Shown piece by piece: positions 13,000 through 27,000 of a DNA stretch of 64,000 nucleotides. The stretch covers positions 1 through 64,000 of the forward strand of contig WIXG01000110.1 in NCBI GenBank assembly GCA_009869945.1, written 5' to 3'. The stretch's first letter is position 1. Every line of letters starts with the position of its first letter. Position numbers and translations under genes: made by a program. Origin of the DNA: Mesaphorura yosii. Its lineage: Eukaryota > Arthropoda > Collembola > Poduromorpha > Tullbergiidae. A model generated the notes under the pieces. The model saw only the letters and a list, made by a program, of their open reading frames with translations. It was not told the origin of the DNA and did not search any database.

Positions 13000-15900
13000 T
13001 TTTGTGGATTCTCTCCACGTAGGAGTACATTTAAGTGGAAGAGATGAGTTTAGGGCAAGTGAAGAAATTATCATAAAAACTTACGTTTTTCACTTTCTTA
13101 TTCTTATTGTACCATTTATCGCTATTTAACGACTGTGCTGAGAAATATGAAAATTTAAAACTAGAGAAAAAGAATTTACGAGTTTCTTTATTTGCATACT
13201 TTTGACGAGTTTCGAGCAAAATTGTTTCCATTATCTTCTGAACTGTTACGTAGCCTTACGGTCTTGGATTCGCTTGCCTCCTGCCCGTCACTGTATGGCA
13301 AATGTTCCACAAGTTGCAAAAGTCTTTAGTGGCAGTCGTGAGTCTCAAGAATCGAAGCGTATGAGTTTTATTCCAGCTCATTCATACTTGCTTGATATTT
13401 TTTATCCGCGTTCCTATTCCACATCTGCTTCTCTTCTGATTATCACCATCATGATTTCCTCAACAATATCGGTGGTGATGTGTCGGGACGATTCAGAACG
13501 CATTGCAGCCTGAGCCAGCCCGGAAAGGACAATACAGTACAATGCTGAACACTAAGCACTAAGCAGTGAAGGAAAGGATAAAACTTTGAAGTTTTGTATG
13601 AAATATTTTTTGTGTATTCTTGTCGTATTTTTAATAGTATACATTAAATTCACTGAATCATTCACCCTTTTCCTATTTCTATCATTTGGTAAAACCCAAT
13701 CCTTCGAAACCATCTCACTGCAAGCAAACGGCGCTTTACAGTTTCAATCCTTTACATTGATAGAGCGAATTATAGTTCCTGCTCACCGTCTTTTACCTTG
13801 AGTACCGATTCGCTGGCGTATTTGGTGAGAAACCGAATTCAAGATTTCCAATTCTTTTTATATCAAAAATTATGCGCGATAAAGGAAAGATGAGAAAGGA
13901 AAATTGAATCGGGCCCTTTTATTAGAACCCTAATGACTTTTCTCAGAGTGATATTTTATTTTCCGCGAGAGAACGAAAGAATTCAATTGATTCTTTTGAT
14001 ACCGGCGAATCTCCGTGGGCCTCTTTTTTACGCATCGTCTGAAACTAAGGATTTTGCAATAAATTCTTGTGGAAAGTCAAGCCAGGTTGCCTTTCTTTGC
14101 CAGATAAAAAGGTTAAAAGGTTCGCGCTGTCGTCGTTGGACGCAGAATTTCATTTTTTAGCAATGCAGCTCGGGAAAATGATATCTTTGTGGAAAATAGT
14201 GAACTCCTGCTGGTTTCTCAGTGCTTTGTTCTGACGCTGGCACAGAGAGAAATTGGTTTCCCATATGTGTAAAAATAGTACCATTCAACCGAGTAATTTA
14301 TGACATCCAAATTGAGTTGGTTAAGAATGTACGTAGCCACGAGACGCGGAGGCAGATTTAAAAAACGCTACTTGTAAGCAATAGCGAGAGAATTAAGGAT
14401 GAAACCCTTAAGAAAGATTTAAGTGAAATTATGGAAGAAGTTGAAAATTATGACTTCAACAGTTGCCATTATTATCGTCGTTTTATATTTATTGATGTGC
14501 AGTTGTTCTATCGATTTTGCCTTGTATTTGAAAATCGACTGAAATTCCGACCAAACCGCCGTCCTGCACTTGAGCAGATGGACCAATTTTCGGCGCCCGA
14601 CTTTGACCAGATCACAAAAACTTAAGCGGCAAACGATGGTCTGCTGCGATGATTTATCACAGAATGCAGGAAATCCAGAAACCGGACAGTTTCAATAAGA
14701 CCTCGCATTTTGTAATCTGGAGACAAGGCCACTATGCTTTTTACTGTTTTGTGATGGTATTGCGTAATTCAGGACACAATGTCCAACGGAAGTTGGGGAT
14801 TACTTGAACTTGACTTATTTTCATTGCTCATGTATATACGCACGCACGCAACGCATTCCCTCAAAATGAGATGCTGCTTTTTAAGATAAAAATAAAAGTT
14901 ACCTTTCTGTTTGTCAACTTCGTCTCCTTTCTATACTAACCTAACTTATCTGTATTTACGCATATTGCGCTCGTCGTTCGTATTACAATGTTTACAGTAT
15001 TTACGTCAGAGATATCGCAACAAAGAAAGCCTTGTGTTGTGAAATGTTTACGGATGATCCAGATGACAAGTATTTGATTGTCTGAGGTAAGGTATGGCTA
15101 GTGTCGGTTGCGCTAAATTTACGTTCGTGTACAGTATATAGATAAAATATAGGGCAGCAAGAGATACAACATTGTCTCTGCCGTCTGTGGCTACCGATTG
15201 CACCGGACCCGAGGGTAATAAAGCCAGTGTGTATTTCAAACTTAGGCTGTTGCGTTGGACATGTGTCAAAACAAAGTTGTAGTTATCCAAGTCGGAATCG
15301 CTGTTCAAAAGTACCGTAGTTTTTGTCTGAAGTGTTGAGTAATAACGAGCCAACCAACTACTCAAATACCACATTTTACCAAAATTAGATAATATTGTGC
15401 TTTTGAAGGCAAAACGTGAAACCAAATCCACATTGTGTTAATTTGTAGCGTGTCATTATTCCCTCCGTCTGACCCACATTATGCACACAATGTCTTAATT
15501 GGGGAATTGTCTAAGTGGTTCATTGAAGTCCGAATGCGGTTACTCTTCTATGTGGTGATGATACAAAGTTGTCCAAATCAAAGCTGTGGCTTTTTACCAC
15601 AAAAAGTGGAAAATACAGACGAGCATGTATCAATATAAATGACACCAGAAACTCGAACCGTTTATTTTGCCGTATTCATAAAGAATGCCCAGATAAATTA
15701 TCAATTTTTGAGGTTCCTTCGTGATGCACACAAATGAACTCGGCGGACCAGTCTGTTAGGAATGCTTAATTGGACATTTTCTTTAAAACCAAAGCCATGA
15801 TTAGGTCTTGGTCTTTTTACGCCTGCAATTAGTATTTTTCCTAAACTGGCAACTCGGTTTCACGATAATTTAGTCTAGTTTGCTTCACTCAAGTTGGACT

Positions 15901-18900
15901 AACAGCAAAAGTTGCAGTCAGTCGGCAGTGAAACATTAAAATCAATGTGTGCATTTAATGAGACGTTTTTACATTTCTTATCAAACACAGAGCCAGAAAC
16001 ACTGAAGCACGCAGAGCCAAAGAGAATACCAAATCACCAAAGGAAAAAGACATTTTAATTAACCATTTCTAATTGATTGTGGTCGAAACTTCACTGCGCG
16101 AGCTAGTTGACAAAAATAATTGCTTCCTAAAAATGAATTTGAAGGAAAATGCACCATTTATGTCGAGTTTCTTTTAATAGGCTTTCATTTATAAGGTATT
16201 CACTGACAAATTCTTCAAAATGAAAACAAACTCAAACTAAAGTCCTCATGGCAGGCAAAGCTGCATTGAACACTTCTTAAACACAACTAATTTTTTCCTG
16301 GAACTTACATAAAATTTCATACCTGCAAAGAGTCTTGTAGCAATCTGCATACTCTGTGTAATCACGTGTTACTTTTTAAAAACGGAACCTTATTGCAGTA
16401 TTTTTACCTTTTTCCATAGGGAAAAAGTGAAATATCTCAATTTGTATCCATCGAGATAATATGTAATGAAATTGCCCTGATTTTCCCTGCGTGAGCAAAT
16501 ATATCATGAAAATTGGTTCAATGACTTAATAAGTACACGATTGGTTTGAAGGAGCAATATTTCAAAAATTTGTAAAAAGAATTACGCTATAATAGCAAGC
16601 ATTGTTATCAATGGTTGTGCAGTTTTTTCCGGCACTCCTTCCTTGTGTGCAGTGTATAATATGGTTTTGCATTATTGAGAAAGGTTAAGTAAGGCTAATG
16701 ATGGGTAATAACCTCATTCAGTGAAAATGAGTCTTTTCATGTTGAATTTCTGGGGGAAAACGTCACAATTATTTTCTGTGAAAACCCCAAAAAGCAAAAG
16801 CACGGAAACGAGAGGATGAAAAAGGTCCCTTCTTGAACTCATAACGATCATGATGACGGGGTAGAATTTGGGATTCACCCTTGTACATAAAACTCGCGCA
16901 GTCAAGGTATGTGCGCTTTATAGTCTTCACATTTGCGGAAAACATACAGCCGAGAAGCGACAAAATAGTCAGGGAACTCGAGGCCTGCAACACAAAGGTT
17001 CTGCACTGGTGTCGGCATTTATGCCCGTGTTGCCTAATTTGTTACAAGTGCCACTTGTCAGCTGAAGCCAGCGTTTTGGTTAATACTTTAGCTTAGCCTC
17101 TTTATCCTTTTGCCACTTAATAGCGTCAATTCTTTCTATCATTTCCCCAATTCGCATCTATAACTAAGCACGACTTAGCTCAAAGGCGAGGGAGGAATTG
17201 AATACTTGTAGAATGCTCGGAGCTTATTTAATATACTTGCGTCGATCCAGTAAATACCGAACTGTATTATGCAAATAGGTCGTTTTAACCATACAATTTA
17301 AAACCAAATGCAGACGAAGACGCTATGGAACAAAGTGCCCGGTGTGCGTGTACTTCCATACAGATTCTTAATGTCCATGCTTCAAAAAACTCAGTTATAC
17401 TTGCATTTCCCCTGCAATGACGGAGATGGTCTACAGACTGCAAGCAAGCATGAGCAACATGGATTTTGTATTCTGAAGAAACTAATAACCATAAAACTGT
17501 ATAAAAATTTGTGCAGAAAAGTGTGCTTGGTTAAAACTATCTCCCCTGTTTCTCTTGGTTTTCGAGCCGAGAGCATGCCACGAACTTAATTTGATGTAAT
17601 TAGCCTCACTTATTATTCATTTTGAAGACTTTTGAACGCACCAGCAGCTGCATGCTCTCTTCGTGGATTTGGCATCATTATACCTCAAAATTGGAGTCGG
17701 CGGTGAATTGATTACCTGCAAAGTGAAGGCAAATGAAAAGCAATATGCTACTCTCCAATTTTTTTATTTTGAAGCAATTTATGCATGGCATGAATTTTTC
17801 TTACTTGATTGAATACATTAGGAGGGAAATGAGCCTTCTTGCACACTTTGAGATTATCTTACACGAAATTTGTGTGCCGCAGTCTGCGTACAGCACGCCC
17901 ACAATCACGCAGTCGAGTGTCTCGCTTTATGCGCCCGCATCGTTCGCCGATTATTACGAGAATAAAAATTCTTGGTTCCCTGTTAAAATTATGATTTTGT
18001 TGTACATGAAGAAACAAAAGGGCAACGTCCGCCGAGTGACTATTTTTGAATGTAGCTCGTAACAAAAATACAGTTCTTAACATAGGTGTGTATTTTTCAT
18101 ATGTAATTTTATAAACTTATTAGCACATTAAAAAAATGACAAGCAGCCCATTTATAGAAGTGCAGCATCGCAACGCAGATTCGGCTTTCAAGTTGAAGGA
18201 CTCTGAGATTATCCACTGCGATGTGCTTTTTTGCTCCATCGGAGAAACAGGAAGAGAATTTGTAGAAATAAATAATGACAATTCGTATAAAACCACCACA
18301 ACCATTCTCACGAGTCTATATCCATTAAACCATGTTAAATAGTTGTGCATATTCGCCAACTCTAAATGCTTGAAATTGAATTTACATGAAGCAAGCCATT
18401 CTGCTAAATGTCACTGTCTCGGACGTTAATGCCTAAAAATATCAACCGCCGGCCGAAGATGTGCATTCAGAAGCCAGATACTCATTTCTTGAAAGAACGC
18501 ATGGTATGCTATTGGAATTGAAATAACTTAAAAGTTCTGGGCGACGTAATGAAATAAATCCAAGGGGTAATGCGTTACAAGTGCTTGCGTGAAAGCTTTC
18601 ATCATCAATCATCAGATTAATATCTTTAAAAAGAAAAGGCGAGCTAAGTACGGATGGACAGATTGATGATTCCATTTCTTCAAGTACGATCAGTTTAAAG
18701 GCAAGCATTTTTTATCACGGAACCGTAAAGCAGGGCTACCGCTGCTTCCCGATGCTCCACGGAAAGAACTGTGAAACGAGGTAGCACTAATGAACTTCAG
18801 TCTGTTCTGTTGAGGTATTGTTTCTCCAAGTTGGTTCATTTTCTTGTGATCCTCCAGTTGAGAGAGAAGTCAACAGTTGGCAATGAAAGCGTGAATTTAT

Positions 18901-21900
18901 TGAAGTAGTCGTCCGACAAGCGGATGCCAGTGTCGTTGAGTCGTTTTTACGCAAGGTATTGGTCCTTGGAGGAGGCGTGAAATGAAATATGCGCCATGCA
19001 ACCTGTTGTAAAATTCTCGCAGCTCGAAGAATCGGGAGTTTGCAAGGAAAAGTATGCGGTTACGGCGATCAGTGACAGTCAATGACTGTGCGTCATACTT
19101 CATACCTGTAAAATCTCCGACTGCCTTTGCAGGCAACTTTAATACAGAAGTGCCTGTCGTGGAGGTGAATAATTCCAGAACCCTAATCAAAGATCGAGAA
19201 TTTTTATAACACGAAGGCAAACGTTTAGGAGAACTTCTGACAGTACTCATTTCGGGCGAATAGCTTCTTCTGTCTATCTTATGTCTATATAAACTCGAGT
19301 ATTTATTCAGGCAGGTTGAAAAATTACTCAAAATGCAAGATTCTGAGAGACGTGATGGGAAGGCGGAGTTTCACACCTTGTGTACAAATGAACAAAAAAC
19401 TGCAGTTTGTGAAAAAGTAGCCTATCATGTCATATCGTTTAATTTAATGCAGACACGAAACAGCAATAATAATTCACCTGCAGTAGTACAAGTGTGTGGA
19501 GTCGGAGTCTGGTAGGTGCGTCGCTGAGAGCCACAAATTAAGTGTGGAGGCAGAATCCACAGCCAACTACATAAAATTGCGGATTCTCGTAAACTTGACG
19601 TGTTTTACCCTCTTCTTGCGTTGTGAGAAGCCAAAACCCCAAAACACTTTTTTGCGAGAAAAGAGCATCATTATAAAATGGTTACATCCCAAATGGGAGA
19701 GACAAAACACAAGAGCCGGCTTGAAATGAAAAAAGCAGAAGATGAGACCGGTGCTGCTTAAAGGCACGCGCTAATTTTTTCTAATATTTCTGCAAGACCA
19801 ATGCGTTCAATTCATAGTTGTTAGTATTGTCCTGATTCTGATGAAATATTCATTGTAATCATGAACGCCAACTGGAGCATTAATTGGAGACTGTGAACAT
19901 GTCGCAAATGGTTAATGGCCTTCCTTAATGCGAAGGTACGAGTACGAGACGAATGTGTGCGTGTCATATGAGCTTAATAATAATCCTGCTAAAATTAAAT
20001 AAAACTCAAAAAGGGGGAAACGAGAAATACATTAAGCTGGCGCGTACATACGCGGAACCTCAGTGTTAGCGTATTAAAGCGAAAAAGGGTTAACTTTTTA
20101 TTCTTTAAACTAAAAATTTTACGTTTACTTAATACTCAAGTCTCTTTGCCAGCCAGCCGGGCAGCGCTGCAGTGAATTACATACGCGGCAAGCGAAGAGC
20201 GGTACATGAACATTAATGCACGTACTTTCCGTCCCTTCGTAATATAAAAAATTTTATACACACTACACTTTTTATTAAATTGTAAACGAACAAACCACCG
20301 CAGCAGCAGCGTTGTCTGCAGTGCCTGCAGTGGTGGTGGTGCACTTCAACCCGTTCAGTCTCTTCTTCAATTCTGTGAAAGCATAAAACTCTGCCTTAAT
20401 AAGGCATCCTCGCGTTATATAATTTTTACTCACAGATGAGACTCTTTCTTGCTCAAAAGCGACGATCGGATCTCAATTCAACCACATACACATACGCAGT
20501 ACGCAGCATTACAATTTACAATTACTCGTATGTTTAGTACTCTAACATACGGTGCAGCTATACCAACGTTATCTCCACTTTTTACTGCTACGCTGCATTT
20601 GTACGCTCACTCAGTTTCAGTGCATGCGACGAGGCCTAGACTAGGCTCAGCTCGGTCGCTCACTCACCCTTCCCTCCTTTTAATAGCAAAAGTCTACCAA
20701 ATGCTCGAAATGCAGAGGATAACGTGCTTTCTCACTTTTTCTTTAGTTTTACGTGAGCTGCAAGGCTTGACTGAACTAGTACAATAAGGCACAAGACACA
20801 AAAGAAAGATCAATCCGCGACATATTTCGAACAACAAACAATAGAGTAGGTGCAATAGTTTGCAATTAGGATGAAGAGTTAAAGCTTGTTGGTTGCCATC
20901 AGTATTGTCTCGTGTGGACATCGCGCCTCGCGTCGTACTGACACTGAAAACACATCCAGATTATGTAATAGCAATAACTTATAACTATTCAGTCCAACGC
21001 TGCCTTATTCAAGACGATACACACATCCAGTTCATACAGTCTCAACGTTTATCACCCATTGACTCAGATAGTGCATTTTTTGCTACACGCATCGAATAAT
21101 TAAAAGTGGTCCCGCATTGTCTCATTCTTGTAGGAGGGACAAATACGGCGATAAAAACAGCAAATGCGTCAGTGTTTTAAGTGGTGAGACGCGGATAACA
21201 TTTTAAGGACCCGTTGAACTGAGATTTGTTTAAATCGTTTGCTTTGTAATTTCTCAGTAATAAATACAGACAACGTTTTTCATTTCAACGCATTTGAAGT
21301 GCATGTGCAATATTGTGAATGCGATTTCGTGAAACTTCACAAAAAGTCTAAAACTTCAAAGAGACCTGTGCACCTCGGAAGCCCAAATTCTGAAAAAATT
21401 TGCAGAATAGTAATGAAATGAAAGCTGAAAGCTCTCGCTGAAAGGTAAGGAGAATTCTCAGAATTCACCCTTCGTTGTTTTTACAGAAAATGTGTACTGC
21501 CTTGCCTTACCGTGCATTCGCGAATTATGTTGGATTGCGTCAAAGTGAAACGAGATTCGAGTATCCGACGCATTGAAATATGCAACGTTCGCGATTTTCA
21601 CCACGAAGGCGAAGTGTGTACAGGGAGCAGGGTTTTGAGTTGCCGGTGCTTTTCCTGTGATTATTGATTTTTACAGAAAAGTTTACAACACATGCAAATT
21701 TTGCTGATTTGAACAGGAAGTTCATGCGAGCAAGAAAATTGCTTTGGGTTAAATGTTTTTATGAACCTCGCATTTGCTCCCTTCCGGTTTGTAATTTTAT
21801 TCAATTTCAAAGTTTGTCGCCGTTTTCATTAGCGAACAGTTGGCGTACGCGTGAGCAGCGACTTGGCATGAAGCTTATCTCTCGAAATCCTTATTAATCA

Positions 21901-24000
21901 ACATAAATAAGCGGCTTTCTCAGCACGGAAAATTGTAATAAAAGTAAAAAAAAAATGTCTGCACATTCTGCTGGTGGAAGGGAAGTGAGAAAATAGCAGG
22001 TTATTAAAGACCAAATGTCAGTTTTGCGGGGAGTTGCAAAAAATTCATGACATTTTGCAAATTTCTTCTCGCACGAGGTCGATTTACGCTCGCGAAAATC
22101 GAGCTGAACATGAACATTGAGCATGCAACCATCGTTAATTTCGAGCCGGAGTTTTACACGCAGGGCATCAGTTAGGCAAGTTCATCAGTTCATGTATGCG
22201 TTAATGACTTGCGAGTTGTGGCCCGCATTCGAGTACGCATTTCAGCCGAAAATTCGCATTTGGTAAACGTTCTCATACGCTGTGTTGGTGTCTGTCTCTT
22301 GAAGATAGTCGACATGAGTGACATTAGAGCATGTTCTAACATACAATTTATTTTTATCTCGCTGCAGACGCGTCATATATTATACTCAAAGATTAAGTCT
22401 GCCTTTTATATGGTCTGCTCTTCACAACTCATGAACCGCATCCTTTCCGTCATCTCATCTCGTCTTGTCTTGAGTGTTCAATTGCAACCCCAAATACAGA
22501 GGACCGCAACGTGGTTGGCTGCGGCCCTACGAAATGAAAACAGAAACATTCCTCAATTTGATAAGACTGTGGCTGTAGTACGGATTGCTGAAGAATTTGT
22601 ACGGTTCGATTTCTTGGGTTCAGTTTTTGTAACCGTTTCCTTAAAATGTGGCAAATCTAATCATTTTATGCAAAACGATTCTATAAAATGTAAAAGTGAA
22701 CTCATTAAGATTATTTGAGGTTGTTAATGACCATTTACTAAGTCCACAAGCAATTAATTAAACGTGTCTCATTTGTCTCTTGCCTGTGATAGTGAAGAGG
22801 GTGTTGAGATCAGAACTGCGATCGAATTCTTAGCGACTACAAGAAGGCAACAGGAACATGAAATGGGCTTATAAACTTGCTTCTCATCACAGAGAATACG
22901 CTTATGCCTTTCTGAAGAGTAGATTCTATACACCTAAAGTGGAGACGTTCATTAGCAACGTACGCACTGTTTGTAAGGCACTAGCTCAAGTTCAATAATC
23001 AAAGTCAAAAGTTACGCAAATACGCGGAAAATTGGTTTCCAGTATCTATTACAGAAATTTGAACATAAGAAGTTATAAAGTCGCAAAAAACTTGGTGGCC
23101 AGAAGGAAAATGTCCTGCATTTGCTTATTATGTTTGACGATAACTAAGAGGTCAAGTTATACACTTACACAACTGACACACAATGAGAAAACAACATTAC
23201 TTATGATATCACTGATTTTGTGTGAATAAAATCGAAACTACAACTTGACCTTTAAAGGGTACTCATCGAATAGTAATTCTGGGCGACCGTACGATGTATA
23301 TAGTATGTGTGTATCGTATGTAAGCTGAACTAATTAAATATGAATGAAACGAAGGCGGTCTCAGAATAGTAGTTCATGACATAATTGACATTCAATGAAG
23401 TAATTTTGCTACCGTTTACTATACACATTTACACATCGGAAGCATATTTCATGCAATGAGTTATTAATGCAGCGCGAACAAAATTGGGTCAAGTTCTCAG
23501 CTGGGTCAAATTAACAAATTGCAAGATTTTCGTCAAGATAATTGCACAGTATTGTAACCTTGATTGAAAGGGGAAGGAGACAATTTGCAAATTGATAGCG
23601 CATTGTGTCTGCTTAATTTTATTCCTCATCAAAAGCTCAAGATTTGTGCTTTGGAATGGCAACTATGCTATGTTCAGTGAGACAATTAAAAGAGTAGCGT
23701 CACAGCGTCGTGTAGCTTTCGCGTTTTGCCTTTAGATAGTCTTTCCGTTAACGAGGATCGTGCCACCATGCACAGCGATTCGCAGTCGGTAAAAAAGCAG
23801 AATGAGAGCGAAGTTTAAGTGGAATAATCTTTCATCTGCTCCTTCACTTGGTGATACGCCTGTTTCTCATAAATTAGGAATCTAAAGAAGAGATGTACGT
23901 TATAAGAAAGGAGAAAAATAAAATACTTTAAACTGAAACTAGTCCACATCATTTTATACGAGCCTCAGATGAGTTTGGGTTTCCTTGAACTCTCTGAATT
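13000..24000. other. Intergenic DNA, no gene recognised
   Basis: The longest open frames are 22209-22718 (+, 169 codons) and 18897-19331 (-, 144 codons). Neither resembles a known family, has a good start context with a splice chain, or shows exon-like composition, so I treat both as chance. A perfect interrupted palindrome TGCCTTAATAAGGCA lies at 20392-20406. No RNA genes or mobile elements were recognised. Confidence 0.55.
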
Positions 24001-27000
24001 GATTTCCTTAAAAGTAAATGGAAAACTCGCCAAGTGTAGATACATTTTTTTCATGTGCGATCTTGTTAACTTTTGGATTTCGTTACTTATATTTTATGCC
24101 CTTACGCCTGAATTATTCATGTTTGCACGAGATTCTGACCCTAAGCTCAACCAGATTCGCTTCTGCTGCCTCCCGTCCATTGATACAATTAAATGTAAAT
24201 AAATTGACCACCTTTTGCAAGAGATTTGCATTGCCTGCTTCTCTTTATTCCTTCAAGTCAACGGACGCGAGTTGAATATTTATTGAGCAATATTTCTTTT
24301 TGGGGCTTTGAGAGAATCTGTTCGAACAAAATATGGAAAGGACGATCTGATACAGTTGCTGCAAGACTTCGGTCCCACAAACATGCAAAGGGATAATTGC
24401 CAATTGAAGCTTAATTCTCGACAGAAAAAAGTTGGCAGCTGCGGATTGAAGAAAAGTTTGAGCAAATTGATATCATTATAAAAAATTGCAGCAATAAATA
24501 TTACGTTTTAATGTTATGCCTCCTCATATGGTATTCAGTTCAAGTTATCTCAAAATGTCAATTTTGTACCCGCTTGAAGTTGTGTTTCATTGAAATGAGT
24601 GATAAACACGAAGAATAAGAACAAGGAGTAAAAAAAATTGGATGAAAAAGAACAAAAACTGGTTTAAAAATCGCTTAATTTTTTCTTGGGCGTTGTCTCA
24701 ATTCAAAAATTAAAAATTCATTCATTCCTTCAGCGAGTAATCCTGTGTGCTAGGATTACAACCAGAACTCTTCTGCAACCAGAAATCCGTATCAAACTAA
24801 AACACATTAAATGTACTTTATAATTGCGGGGTAACATGTTTACCCAAACTTGACTGTATTTGTAGTTTAAAGTTGAGGTATTGTAAGTCAGACTGAACGT
24901 GGTCAGAAGACAAGTTTAAGAAGACGAATAAAAAATTGGAGCTTTGTCTTTCTGCTTAATGTTACATATTAATCAGGTGAATTTTCTCATAATTATCGAG
25001 ATCCAATGCAAATCGGCGAGGCGTTGTTTTTCGCCACAGATATTACAGCAATAAACTCGTATTCTTCCCAATTGCTAATTCAAGTGAGAAAATCTGAACT
25101 GTCCAAAAGATGTGTGAAATTTTTAATCTGTGGTGGATGATTAGATGCAATTAAATTCAGGGGATTTGAATTCGTGTTCGTGCTCGCTTATTGTCTGAGG
25201 ACGACGACAAGACGAGCAAAGATACGATCTAAAAGTTAGTCTGTGTTGAATTACAAATACAAATGAGAAAGAAGTCAACGGAGACGAGAGACAAGAGGCA
25301 TGCAGGGTTCATTACTTCTTGATCTGATAAGCATCTAAATCTGACCATAACATTTTACTTCGTCGTGGGCAAGACGAAGTGGTCTCCTCTCTCCTCGTAT
25401 GCTTTTGTTTCTCTCGTTGTCTCAGACACTTTAAATGACTCCACTCGAAATAAAAGCTAAACATTCAATTTCAATATTTTAAGAAAACATTTTGCACTCC
25501 TTTCTGACAAGTTTACGAGGAAAAAAGTGGAATTTCTACCTCATAACCAGACAGGGTGGTAATTTATCCTGCATGTTGCGCGTTGTGAAGTGAAATGCAA
25601 CATCGATTCGGCAATATTTTATCAAAAGGTTAATGAGAATGCGATAACAATAAATGCACACTTCGCGTTCACGTCTACCACGTTCACCTGCACGCATGCA
25701 TCCGCACCCACATGCTCCTAATTTATTGCTATTGTATACGGCAAGTCTCCCTTTCTGTTGATTTTTCAAATTACCGCAGGAAGTATGAAAATTTTATTGC
25801 GCACTACCGCATTAGTTATGAACAGTGTGCAAAGCGGAACAACAGTCATCTGCAAAGAGAAGCGAATCGTGATGATCCATTTTAAATTAATTTCTGACAG
25901 TCAGAGTTGACTGGGAATCATATTTTGAGACAGACTGAGAAACTCGATCAAAATCAAACTGATGACAATGTCTGAAGTAAATCGTTTTTGGCTGTCGTTG
26001 TTGTTGTCGCCAAACAACTCGTTCGTTCCATTTGAAATGTTGTCCTTTCTGAAATCATTTCAATCTGTCAATTTATATGCATTGCGCTGCGGTGTTCGTG
26101 TGTACTTGAAGCATTAAAGGCCCCGTAGCGCAAAGAGAAAGAAGAAACAAAAGAAATTGCATCACTTGAAGAGTGGCAAGGAGATGTTGAGAGATGCATC
26201 ATTAAAATTCCATAAACTTAAAATAAGATCATTCTGTCTACGATGATGGTGAGAACTGGTTGCAGTGCTCTCAAAAGTTGAAAACTGGATCACATATCAA
26301 ATCGTGGCACTCAAACAAACCAAACCAATTTTTAAGTCTAAATTACAAAAAATGTTGTTTTCCAACAATGCTACGGGGCTGCTGCTTCTCCTTGTAATGT
26401 TAATGTGTACAATTACTCGCAATTGAATTTATATATTCATTATTATTATGGATCGAATCAAGATCATTGAAGAGGACTTGACTTCTCGTCGAAACTGCTA
26501 CAAGCAGCAAACGTCCCTTATAACGATGGTCGATTATTATTGTGTGAAAAAATTGTTTCACAATTATTTTAGCTTTTAGGCTGCTAACGAAAGAGCAGAT
26601 AAAGAGAATGTCAGTCAAAGAACACGGCCAGGATAAAACCACTTTTTATTTCAAGAGAAAAAGTAGTTTTTCTGAATTAAAAAGAACGTAACTTTAGAGT
26701 GAAGAGAGACTTAAAAGGGAATCAACTCAAAATGAATACAAATTGGTAACTTTTCCGATGCATGTGTGTGTCGAGGAACCTGTTCCAGTTTGTCTTCTTT
26801 TTTACTTGTAAAACCCCCAAAATGCAGGCATCGGAAGAAGAAGTGAGATAATGCTCTTCTCCGAATAAAATCCAACTCGGTATTTACATTAGCCCTGCAA
26901 CACAAATCCTCATTATAATTCGACGAGAGATAAGAGGCAAATAATTGTACGAAATAAAGGGTTAATTCTAATAGTATAAGCACCAGCCGTTGGTTTGGGC

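Noticed and set aside
15048-15431. 127-codon - strand open frame
   Set aside because: Mixed hydrophobic and polar sequence resembling nothing known; no splice chain found.
18897-19331. 144-codon - strand open frame
   Set aside because: No domain, signal peptide or partner exons recognised; probably chance.
19762-19772. AAGGCACGCG, resembling the seed of miR-124
   Set aside because: The match stops after the seed (the rest of the mature sequence is absent) and no precursor hairpin is visible.
22209-22718. 169-codon open frame, the longest in the upstream desert
   Set aside because: No recognisable family, no supporting splice sites, and within the range expected by chance in about 64 kb read in six frames with alternative starts allowed.
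23769-23819. Short frame MHSDSQSVKKQNESEV with a strong GCCACCATG context, possible alternative first exon
   Set aside because: Only 16 codons, 10 kb from castor, and its donor-like site (gtaaaa) is poor; no evidence linking it to any gene.
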